DNA from: Coptis chinensis
Lineage: Eukaryota; Streptophyta; Magnoliopsida; Ranunculales; Ranunculaceae
Direction of reading: 5' to 3'
Assembly (NCBI GenBank): GCA_015680905.1
Contig: CM027384.1
Coordinates: 78,959,501-79,023,500, forward strand
Length of the DNA: 64,000 nucleotides
Part shown: one piece after another, positions 55,099 to 64,000 of the stretch
Position numbering within the stretch: the first letter of the stretch is position 1
How the letters are laid out: the number at the start of each line of letters is the position of its first letter
Made by a program: the position numbers and the translations under genes
Notes under the pieces: model-generated
Database searches by the model: none
What the model was told of the DNA's origin: nothing
What the model saw: the letters and a program-made list of their open reading frames with translations, nothing else

Positions 55099-57451
55099 TT
55101 AATGGACACATTTACCCCCGAACCCCGGAGGAGAGAACAGACCCCCACTGTTTCCAGACTCAACACTACCACTACTATATCCACCACCAATACTACAACC
55201 CCCCTTCTTTCCATTTGGCTTCCTTGTACATTCCCCTTTATACTGTTGCTTAATTTTAACAGATCTCTTGTGCACCACTGAGGAGTCATCAACCGCTATA
55301 GGCTTTGGTTGTGGAAGCATCGCCTTCGAGATGCTCTCCTCTGATACATACCCATCTCCTTCCAAACTGCCTTGAGCAAGATCCCCAGGCACATTTCCAA
55401 TAGACACTTCCTCTGGCCTCTCCTCATGCTGAAAATCCATATCATTTCCAACCTCTATATCTTGATAGTCTTCCCCCCATTCTGTAAACGCGTCTGAAGG
55501 AATCTGGTCTTCTGGAAATGAGTGTCCCGAGAAATCAGATGGATTGGTAGAATCCAGAGATCTACCCGAGTTAGATGGCTCAATCGAGACCATAGAATCA
55601 CTTGAGATGCTAATCACTGGAGCTTCTTCTGGGATGAGCAAGTGTCCTAGACCTCTGGCCCTTAGAGCATATGCCTCTCTTTTGGCTCGTTTTGATTCTC
55701 TTGCTACCTTCCTCAGACAATACGTTGTCCATTCTTCATCATCCATGGTTTCTGCCTTACTTCCAGATCTTGAGATACTCTTCCTCTTTTTACCCACTTC
55801 AGCCCCTCTTACTAACCCTATTCTTTGTTTGGCTGACCCTTGACGCCTTCCTCGAGACACCACCGTCTTAAAACCCCTTCCACGTGTAGGTAAACCAAAG
55901 AATCTGAAAAAAGGTGGTGCTTTTCCAGCTGTTGGAGTGGATTGATAAAACCCATCTCTGTTGGTCTTCTCAAGATATGGTATGATTGTGTTGGAGACTG
56001 GTAAGAGAGATAGCGGCAAAGCCTGCTCATCTCCAGCTCTATTCCCTGTTTCCAAGGAGTCCTCTCTCAGAGCTAGAGGATCTAGGTCTCTCGTAGAAAC
56101 TTCCAAGTATGCCAAACCAACCACTTGGGCCTTATCCAATCCATCCTCTTTAGGCCTCTTCATATTATCCAGGTCCATCTCCATAGAGGCCAGTCCCCAG
56201 ACAATTAAGGCTTGTTCCTTATGCTCCAGCCCCTGTCCTGATCCACAACTGCTTTCTTGGGCTTCTATCATATCGATCTTTTGGGCTTGGGCCAATTCTC
56301 CCATAATCTGGTTTTCTTCAGCTTCCTGTTGGCCTGCCATGTCTGCATTCCCAACAGCTACTGACTCTGCATTCCCCATTCTTGATCTATCCGTTCTGAC
56401 TTCTATCATATCAGACCGTTGCTCCTCTGCCTCCTTAGTCCTAGTCAGCACCCCAGCCCCCTCCTTAGCTGCTCTTGGCGGTATAGCAAGGATCCCCGCC
56501 GCTTGCCATGAGCGTCTACCCAGCGAGCCCCTGTCCTTAGCTGGTATCTGATCAGCTCTAGGCTTTTTTGGCATCCCCGAAATGGTAATAATTGCCGGAG
56601 AAGAGGCAGCCAAGCCATTAAAGAACACATTGGCCCTCTGGAGGAAGGAGAAATTATTTTTGATATCCCTAGGGGATCCACCCAAACTCCTCATCCCTAC
56701 ACAGAGTTTCTCTCTTAAATTGCAATAGTACAAATCATGCCCAATACATCCGCAGAAATAACAAAAAATGTCCAATTTTTCATACTTGAAAGTCACTGGA
56801 ATAATTTCCCCCAGTTCCGTGCATAAATCTATTCCCTTTAGTAAGCGTTCCTTGATATCCATACGCTCTTCTTACCCCGCCACTTTGGATTTTTAAACTC
56901 AGGTGAACAGCCGGTATCAACTCCCTTCACTTTGCCTAGATTCATCCCAATGGTTTTGATATTCTCCTCGTTTATCCGATCCCTTGGAAGTCCATATATC
57001 TGGATCCAGAAGTCCACTTTGTCAAACTTCCGATCATCTTCCAGGAGGTCTACATATTTTCCTTTTTTGATGGACAGAATGAAACCTTGTATCAACCAAG
57101 GCCCATTCTGTCTAACATAGTTGTATTCATCTCCATTTTCAAACACTATCTTGTACATACCTTTTGCAATCATCTCTATACTCGTCTGACCTTTTGTTTG
57201 CCAATTTCTATGTACCTCATCCGCAAAAACTTGCAAAGGAATATGTTTACCCCCAAACAACTTCCCTACCAGGGTTGTGTGCTCTTTTGGGTCTACCTCT
57301 AAGTTCTTACATCCTATCGCAACCAGTTTTTTTTTTCTTTTGAGCAGAACAGGTTTTTCATATCAGCTTGGAGTTTTTCTATTTTTTGTTTTGTTTTTTC
57401 TTGATTTTCTTCTTCGTTCTCCTCCAGCCCACCTCCATGTATCACTTCCAT
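55099..57451 (-). pseudogene. LINE ORF1: DUF4283 plus zinc-knuckle RNA-binding protein
   Basis: The best start is the ATG at 57451 (MEVIHGGGLEENEEENQEK). A frame slip in the A10 run near 57330 leads into LVAIGCKNLEV and LVGKLFGGKHIPLQVFADEV, the DUF4283 domain with NGPWLIQGFILSIKKGK. A second slip near 56862 joins the 587-codon frame ending at 55099, which has the knuckle CYFCGCIGHDLYYC near its residue 33. The C-terminal two thirds are low-complexity and acidic. In L1 elements ORF1 coats the RNA. Basis: domain order and motifs seen directly. Confidence 0.82.
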
Positions 57452-57731
57452 CTCCTACCAAAACCCAGACTCCCAAAAAACCCAGAGATGTATGAGTGAT
57501 AAAGAATGCAGTATACGAGAAGGTGAAGGAAAGAGCAGAAAAAGATTGAAAGAAAAGAAAGAGAGTAAGAAAGATATACACCAAGGGAAACAAAAATACT
57601 AAATTTTGGATTTTCTACCTAGCCGCTTTGTTGCATCATTCAAAATTCAAAAAGAAAAGGGGGAAAAGAGAACAAATCAATGAGAGAGAGAGGAAACTGC
57701 TTTAAGCCGCAGGAGAGCTTTCTATTTCACG

Positions 57732-58140
57732 TGCTGATTGAGTTGGAGTAATTTGTAGATTCTAGGGCAGTTTGCTACTTTGTTGAGTTTGCTCCAACAC
57801 GTTTCCAGTTTCCCACCAATCGATTGACATCCTTCAAAAATTAACCACAAAAATGCTCGTGTACATATTTGTCCTTGCTCATGCATGCTCGTGTAAAATT
57901 GGAAAATGGAAAACTAAGAGAAAAACCCAATTCTAGTGTCACTTTGATGTTCTACAGAAGTCGGAAAGAAAAGAGTTCGGACAAATTTGTAAACAAGAAC
58001 AAACCTGCTCAATTAACATAAGTTTGGATTCATAAAATGCAGATGAAAATTCAACATACTAATTGCAAAAAAAAAATAACAACCCTATCTTGTTCACATC
58101 GAACCTCGTGGTCAAATTTTAGGTTAGTGTTTTCACCATT
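57732..58140. other. Spacer right of the LINE
   Basis: TAGATTCTAGGGCAGTTTGCTAC at about 57757 loosely resembles CTCTAGTGTAGGGCAGTTCC at 39700, upstream of F-box copy 1, suggesting this is the far side of the F-box copy 2 upstream region. No gene is seen. Confidence 0.4.
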
Positions 58141-58362
58141 CTATTCATTCATCTTGTCAGTAAGACACTTGTTAATACGCATATTTTCCGGAATTTCACC
58201 AACGGGCTTCAGTTTCCTCGCTTCTTCAATAAGAGCACAACCACCTAGCATCCCAGCTTCCCCAATTCCAGCATTGGTGGGTGGCAAAGCAAGTGGCAGC
58301 AACTGGCCGTACTCTGCATCTACAATCCATACAAGAAAGAGGGGGGGGGGGGAGGGGGGCAC
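58141..58362 (-). pseudogene. Unrecognised protein fragment
   Basis: The minus frame reads FLVWIVDAEYGQLLPLALPP then TNAGIGEAGMLGGCALIEEA and RKLKPVGEIPENMRINK to a stop at 58141. Its composition is like a real protein rather than AT-rich noise, but I cannot assign a family. It begins beside a G-rich run at 58341-58359. It may be an exon remnant in the kinase-like relic region that follows. Confidence 0.3.
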
Positions 58363-58448
58363 CGATGCACCAGTCTACCCCAGTTTGCCTCAATAATTTC
58401 AGGGCTAGACCTTCAATATATTTCTACTAATCAAAATTCAGTTCCATT

Positions 58449-58830
58449 CTAGCCCAACACCGTGGAAGAAATGAACACCTCTCTTGTACCCAGTGCAATG
58501 AAGAGCAACGCAAGTTCTCTGGTTAAACCAAATATGGACAACCAATCAAAATAGGACATGCAACTAATACCTGCTGGGCAACCATATCCTTCTCCTCCTT
58601 CCTCAAGCGCTTTCACTTCACTGATAGCCTCGATTTTGTCGCTATACAAGTCTGTCAACTTTGCTTTACATACAGGCGCCTCCTCATGAGCATTCTTACT
58701 GTTATCATCTTTAAACACCAGTCATACAGGTACCCGTTCACCGACATTCTCACTCTTATTATCCCAAGCTTCAGTTGTCTTTCCAGTTGCATGGCAGCAT
58801 CATTCCGCTCCCTCTCCCCACTCTTTACTG
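58449..58830 (-). pseudogene. N-terminal relic of the soluble kinase gene
   Basis: The minus strand reads ERNDAAMQLERQLKL then, in shifted frames, NKSENVGERVPV and FKDDNSKNAHEEAPV. It parallels YSAIQLERQLKLRDTKTENV, GEGVPI and DGKSKTAHEETPVAV in the kinase gene at 62100-61950. The kinase domain itself is absent. It is a truncated tandem paralogue about 2 kb downstream of the larger copy, same strand. Confidence 0.7.
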
Positions 58831-59729
58831 ACTCTCTGAATACTCAGATAAAGGTCTTCAGTTAAAAAAAAAACAAAAGGCTGGCGTATGTCAATGACGA
58901 TAAGATGATATTATTACAAGTTTGATATCAATAATTATTACACAGTTACACTCAAGTGGCTGGTCTTTGTGAAATTTCAAAAGAGCAATCTTTAAAACCT
59001 AAACAATAATAGAAAGTCAAATTAGCCCCAAGTAAAAACATTGAGACGTCTCTGTTAGAAACAAGTACTTCTAAATCAATTAATGCTCACCCGCTTAGAT
59101 AAGACCATCATAAGAAAGAGTGCCTCTTCTGAGTCCCCGTCAGAAAAACCAGTTGCAACCCCAGACAAAGGAATTATCGTCTCCTTGGTCTTCCTGCACT
59201 ATCATTCCTAAAAAAATGTACTGCAACAAAAAACAGAGCATATGGAACAAAAACTGTTCAAATAGAGTGAACTCAAATACGGCCTTTCTTGGATCAATAA
59301 ATCTACTCTTTAAAAAATAAAGCACCAAACAATCGCCCATAGATCGTGCCTTAATGTAAAAAGAACGAAAAATCACTAAGACACCAGCCACCCTGCCTCG
59401 CCACAAACTGTCAACTTCAATTCCAACACTGGAAATCATATTGGTTTTGATGCATGAATTCAATTCCAATGCACAGCCCAACTTTCAAGCACTAGAAAGA
59501 AAGAGATGATAAGGTAGCGATTGCACCAAACATTACCAACTGCTTCTATTGAATCAAGATCTTCAGCTTTACACTATTCTAATTAAGAATGTCACCCTGG
59601 TCGAAAGTACTAAAATTTGCAGCGTATTAGTTTGTAATAGATATTCAATTTAGCAGTAAATGTCATTATCCGTTAAATACACACTCTAAATGCTTTAAGT
59701 GTCATGACATCTTCTACACAAAAGCACTT
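58831..59729. other. Spacer, nothing recognised
   Basis: No coding motif; open frames on both strands near 59120-59481 are unassigned. Perhaps intron or 3' sequence belonging to the truncated kinase copy. Confidence 0.4.
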
Positions 59730-60725
59730 CTTATAACGTTGTGCCAACACAACCTCAAGTCGTCTATAAAGTTAAAAAGTTTCAATCAAGTAAGAATTTT
59801 GAAGTTATCATTCAGCATTAAAAGATCACAACGCACAAATATTTGGAAAAATGTGGAACTGGATTACTGGACAGCCTGTGTTTTTATCAAAGGATTAAGT
59901 TTACAAGAAGCACAAACAAATAAGTGAAACATCAAAAACAAAGGAAAGCAACCAAATACACCTCTATGTTTAAACAAGGGGGAGTTTACTTGAGCGACCG
60001 GAGATATACACGCTGAATCGTAGTAACAAGTACTGACACTAACAAAAACTAAACAAGTGCTGCCCTAAACTGCACCGTAAGTCCTTGATTCTTCTTTTGG
60101 GTGTGGTTAACACAAACTCAATCCAACATAAGACAACTTTGCGAGATTTTGTAAAATTAACTTTGGAATAGGTTGTGGTTATATTTATATCAAAGTAAGA
60201 CTGATCGAATCGACAGACTTGTGAAATCTTTTGCAGCATAGCAAGTAGGGCATACAAGTGAGACAACTAGTTGTAAAAGGAACTATCATTTAGAAAAAAA
60301 AGGTACATTGCTTTAACTTGAACAATGAATCACATTTTGATGTGATAAACATGTATTGTTTGTCTGGTGTCTCTACCACCCGTAATTCCGTCACCACAAC
60401 CTTGAGGTTGTGCACATTGAACATTAAAAAACCACGTAAAATTACTCGGAACTGGATTACTGTAAAGTTGGTATTTTTTTCAGAATATGAAGATTACGGA
60501 AAGTACAAGAAAAGAAGAGATAAAAACAAAAGAAAAAAACAAAAATAAAGGAAAACAATCAAATACACCATAAAGAAAAAAGAATAAGTTTAAATAGTGA
60601 CATACACGAAGAAACCCGGTACAGACAGTGGCAAACTTAAACAAGTGACATACTGAACTGCACTTTTGATCCTTGACTCTTCTTTTGTGTAGCCTACACA
60701 AAACACAGTCCAAATAACACATGAG
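59730..60725. repeat. Degenerate tandem duplication downstream of the kinase gene
   Basis: About 59730-60240 and about 60375-60725 share, in order, GGAACTGGATTACTG (59856, 60450), AAAGGAAA(G/A)CAA(C/T)CAAATACACC (59940, 60548), CAAGTG near 60053 and 60643, and GA(T/C)TCTTCTTTTG followed by ACACAAA (60087, 60676). This is an old duplication of about 0.5 kb with large indels, possibly of a 3' untranslated region. Confidence 0.6.
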
Positions 60726-60941
60726 AAATGCTCATCTCATCCTTAACGCTGCAGCAGAAGATGCCCCTGCAACCAAAACAACATTATACACTATAAGCAC
60801 CGTATGACATCAAACTTTCAATTTGAGAAACAATCTGATAGGTTACATTTAAGTTGACGTGGTCGAAGAAACCGATGATGCGGTAGGTCCACTAATATTC
60901 ATAGAGCCACCTCCCCAGGTGCTTGCGCCTGAGTAGTTAAA

Positions 60942-63177
60942 CTATGGATAGAACGGGTCAGGAGGCAACGGAAGCTGAATATTCCCCAGAAGTACTTTCA
61001 CCACAACACTCATCGGTGGTCTGTCATTGGGATTGAACTGAGTACACCATAACGCAACATTAGCTAGTATCTTTGCTTTTGATTTATTCTTCTCATCGAT
61101 GCCAAAGTCATCCATGATTTCATCTAGTTTCCCAGTCTTGAACTTTTCCCAAACTTGTCCAGGTAACCAATTTTCTCCATCAACGATACTCCTCCTCCCC
61201 AAAACTTCAAATAACATCATGCCAAAGCTGTAAATATCACTTTTGGAAGTTACTGGCATTTGCATCCACATTTCTGGGGCAGCATACCTGCGGGTCCCTC
61301 TAACTCAACCACAGATATCTTGCTTAAATCTCTTTGAGAAACCTTAGCCATTCCAAAATCTGCAACTTTAGGAGAAAGTTTAGAGTCAAGGAGCACATTA
61401 CCAGGCTTTATGTCATAGTGAATTATTTCATGAACGCAACCTTTGTGCAAGTAAGAAAGTCCTTCTGCCGTCCCGACTGCAATATCATACAATTTATCCC
61501 ACGGTAGATTAAGGTGGTTCTCATATAAAACCTTATCGAAAGATCCATTTTCCAAGTACTCATAGACGAGTGCTTTCATATTGGCCTCAAAGCAATATCC
61601 GTATAGTACAACTAAGTGTCGATGCAAAGTACTACTCATTGTTCTCACTTCGGCCATGAATGTGAACTCCATGACGTCCATCGCGGTGTTTTTTAGTTTC
61701 TTGACAGCTACTTTCGCACCATTTGGTAATGTTCCTTTAAATACATCTCCATATGCACCAGAACCTATTTGATCACTGAAATTTTCAGTAATGCCCGTCA
61801 GGTCCTTATGTGAATATGGTTGTATTTTCTTTCTTCCAAGCTCACCTAATAACATCTCAATTGAGTTTGAGCTGCTACTGGCTACTTCTTTGGAAACATC
61901 CACAACTTTGACAACTTCAATCACTTTCTCCAATTTCACTTCCTTCTCCATTGCAATGACAACTGCTACAGGCGTCTCTTCATGAGCAGTCTTACTTTTA
62001 CCATCCTCAATGACTGGTTGTTTCTCAATCTCTGTAATGGGTACCCCTTCACCAACATTCTCAGTTTTAGTATCCCTGAGCTTCAATTGTCTTTCCAGTT
62101 GTATGGCAGAGTAATTTTCCTCCATCTCGTCACTCTCTATTGCCTCTCTTACTAATTGCATAATGTTGTAGGCATCTGAAAGAAAATGCTTGTGTGTTAA
62201 TACGATCAGATGATAATATTAAAAGTATAAACATTATGAACTCAAGGAACCCTCCAATTGCGTGAAGAAGCAATGAAAGACAGGCGCACAGAGACTTATC
62301 CCTGAGTAAGAACATTTAGAAGTTTCTTCTAGAATTAATTACTTTAAGCCATCTCAATGTCATATTAGAAATGATCTAATCTGATGATTAGAAATCTATA
62401 GAAGATGGAGATGAACAATTACTTAAAATATGTTGTTGTACTTCCAGTTCCATGGCGGAATCGTATTCCTTCCTGAATATTTGCACAAATTTCTTGAGAT
62501 CTGAAAGAAAAGGCTAGTGTATGTTAATATTGATAAGATGATACTATTAAAAGTTTTAAATCGCATATTAGTACACGCATTGCCCGTACACAGAGAACCA
62601 GTTTTTTTGTGAAATTCAAAAGCTAAATCCATTAAGCCATCTCATCTCATATTTGAACCTCGATCATGAAAATAAACACATTTAATGAAGTGAAAGAATA
62701 AAAATATAAAGAAAATAGAGATAAAAACAATACTCACCCTCCTTACTGTCGAATTTGACAAAAAAGTTCATCTCCTCTCCGTAAATAGTAAAATCTTGGT
62801 CTCCAATTACCTCCAGTATCGTTCCGAAAGAAACTGTAACAAAACAGAATAGAGTAGAGTCAAATAAGAAGAAATAGTAGTGAAACTAACATACGCGCAG
62901 ATCTTAACCAGATGGTGAGCCCCTGCTCTTTTCTCACCGCCACTCGAAGTTTGCCAGATTCTTTGTGCTTCAAGAGCTTTACGTTACACAATTTTTTTCT
63001 TTTTAATTTACGACAAAACAATCCGTCGCCAAAATATATATACGAGAGAAACAGAGAATAAAAAGAAGTAGTTTGAGACGTGAGAATTAAACAAGATGAA
63101 TTGAAGTTAACTTACTCATCGAAAAGCACATCTTCCTCCTCTTCACCATATATAGAGTGTTCACTTTGGCTGTCCAT
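60942..63177 (-). pseudogene. Soluble LRK10-like protein kinase with unusual N terminus (one frameshift)
   Basis: Exon 1 63177-63116 (MDSQSEHSIYGEEEEDVLFD); exon 2 62833-62738 (FGTILEVIGDQDFTIYGEEM); exon 3 about 62501-62425 (DLKKFVQIFRKEYDSAMELE); exon 4 from 62175. Exons 2-3-4 join in phase; exon 1 to 2 does not. The kinase domain resembles LRK10L/PR5K types: IGSGAYGDVFKG (G133-G138 of the 62161 frame), VAVKK (K154), HYDIKPGN (a non-RD loop), VADFGMAK, then a lost base near 61290 before GTRRYAAPEMWMQMP. It ends ALWCTQFNPNDRPPMSVVVK and DPFYP at 60942. There is no signal peptide, ectodomain or membrane segment, unlike usual LRK10L receptors. A Val/Glu/Lys-rich linker precedes the kinase. If the single indels are assembly errors this is a working cytoplasmic kinase gene. 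Confidence 0.8.
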
Positions 63178-63849
63178 TATTCACAAATTCACAACTTCAA
63201 GTCTTTGTAAGAGAGATTGAGAGAAATGATAGAGTTGAGGCTTTATTCAACTTTAAACTAAAGCTTCGTTCACAATCATTCATAAAGTATTCAAATAAAC
63301 TTTTAGTGTTTTACGACCCGGCCGGTTCAAATGTTGGTTTTTTTTGTTAGACTGAAGTACTGAACTGGCTCAACACAGAACCGGTTTAATCACCGGTTTT
63401 TCTTAAACTATTTTAAAAATCGCGGCCGTCTACAGTCCCGCAATATTTTAAAAATAAGTATGCAAACTGAGCTACACATCAATTGTTTAGTCTTCAAACT
63501 GGTCCTTCAAGATCGATAGGTAGCATGGTTTCAATAGATTCTGATTGTGTGGAATAAAAACAGTAGGGGGGGCTAATTGAAATGGGGGGTTTCTAAATTA
63601 TTAATAAAGGAGGAGCTGGTTATAATTTCAGTGAGAGAGGTACTTCTCAATTAGATAAATAGAGAGATTAAAATTTGCCTGTTCGATGGTGAGAGTTAGT
63701 TCTGGAAAACCCGGCTATCATATAGTGTAGAGATATATTATTTTATGTAACTCTTCAACTATTTTTTTTTTATAAAATTGCCTTTGCTCTACTTATTAAA
63801 TTACAAAAATTCAAATAATTTTTTTTTTACTTGAAAAACTAAACACAGT
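63178..63849. other. Upstream region of the kinase gene
   Basis: Immediately upstream are purine- and pyrimidine-rich leader-like sequences. Around 63376-63460 GAACCGGTTTAATCACCGGTTTTTC and two ATTTTAAAAAT blocks give small palindromes. A G-rich patch lies at 63565-63590. No gene is seen. Confidence 0.45.
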
Positions 63850-63940
63850 CTAGGAATTCCCACTGCACCCTCTAAGACTTCTCTTTTGAAACGAAACTGG
63901 TATGTGTACACAGGTTTTGCTCCTTGCTTAGGAATCCAAA
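63850..63940 (-). pseudogene. F-box copy 3, 3' end (runs off the right edge or truncated)
   Basis: CTAGGAATTCCCACTGCACC and, further on, TACACAGGTTTTGCTCCTTGC then TTAGGAATCC match 38321-38445, the 3' end and downstream flank of F-box copy 1. The minus strand gives GFLSKEQNLCTHTSF against GFLGKEQKLCRQYIP. After 63940 the match is lost in an A run. It shows a third family member or relic beginning here. Confidence 0.65.
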
Positions 63941-64000
63941 AAAAAATGTTACAGAAGTACGGATATTGTGAGCAAATCATGCAAAAAGACTAATTCCCGG

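Larger units (their letters stand above)
50889..57723 (-). mobile_element. L1-type LINE, near full length, ATTTCACG target duplication
   Basis: A poly(A) tail, seen as about 22 T from 50889 on the plus strand, marks the 3' end. ATTTCACG at 50881-50888 recurs at 57724-57731 just beyond the 5' end, a likely 8-bp target duplication. ORF1 and ORF2 follow in the order of plant L1 elements, with an APE-type endonuclease, reverse transcriptase, zinc-ribbon region and RNase H. The insertion lies in the upstream region of F-box copy 2. Several single-base frameshifts make it non-autonomous as read. Confidence 0.88.

Noticed and set aside
55544..56551. Plus-strand open frames of up to 196 codons
   Set aside because: They are antisense shadows of LINE ORF1 (zinc-knuckle protein), without independent evidence.

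Overview
The window is plant nuclear DNA from a flowering plant, very probably a eudicot. It is AT-rich, has spliceosomal introns, and carries a plant-specific gene and element repertoire: a MORF organellar RNA-editing factor, F-box/FBD proteins, a class I trehalose-6-phosphate synthase relic, an IAP-like C3HC zinc-finger relic, and plant Helitron, Harbinger, Mutator-like, Copia, LTR and LINE elements. I cannot name the species.

Layout. 1-20.4 kb is a decayed Helitron territory. The minus strand carries the HUH replication initiator plus PIF1-type helicase (14.0-20.2 kb) and two different relics of RPA70-like single-strand-binding proteins (7.8-10.0 kb and 2.4-3.6 kb). Fragments of unrelated host genes lie between them: an ILP1-like C3HC zinc finger, a papain-type protease, and a MORF exon with its intron joined in frame to a coiled-coil exon. 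20.4-21.78 kb holds a leader-like stretch and a compact promoter (site II motifs plus TATA box). 21.78-29.90 kb is a PIF/Harbinger-type composite with an exact TAA target duplication. It consists of one element with a second nested copy and an inverted 3' segment. It ends about 55 bp before the start codon of a MORF1/MORF8-like gene (29.96-32.79 kb), which has several frameshifts. At 33.93-34.67 kb is the only gene in the window that reads as fully intact, a four-exon, 79-residue conserved plant protein. 35.4-36.2 kb holds relics of TPS1 and of an FBD protein.

From 38.3 kb to the end is an F-box family neighbourhood wrecked by insertions. F-box pseudogene 1 (38.4-39.6 kb) is followed by a 1.69-kb Mutator-like element with a perfect 9-bp target duplication. 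Next comes F-box pseudogene 2, split by a 9.1-kb Copia element (41.6-50.7 kb) whose reverse transcriptase is itself interrupted by a 3.57-kb solo LTR. A 6.8-kb L1-type LINE (50.9-57.7 kb) sits in the same pseudogene's upstream region. After that come a relic and a near-complete copy of an unusual soluble protein kinase (60.9-63.2 kb), and the 3' end of a third F-box copy at the right edge.

No prokaryotic, organellar, CRISPR, rRNA or tRNA gene was seen. Most coding units are broken by C-to-T type stop codons or single-base frameshifts. Some frameshifts sit in homopolymer runs and could be assembly errors. All calls come from reading the sequence; no database search, alignment score or expression data was available.
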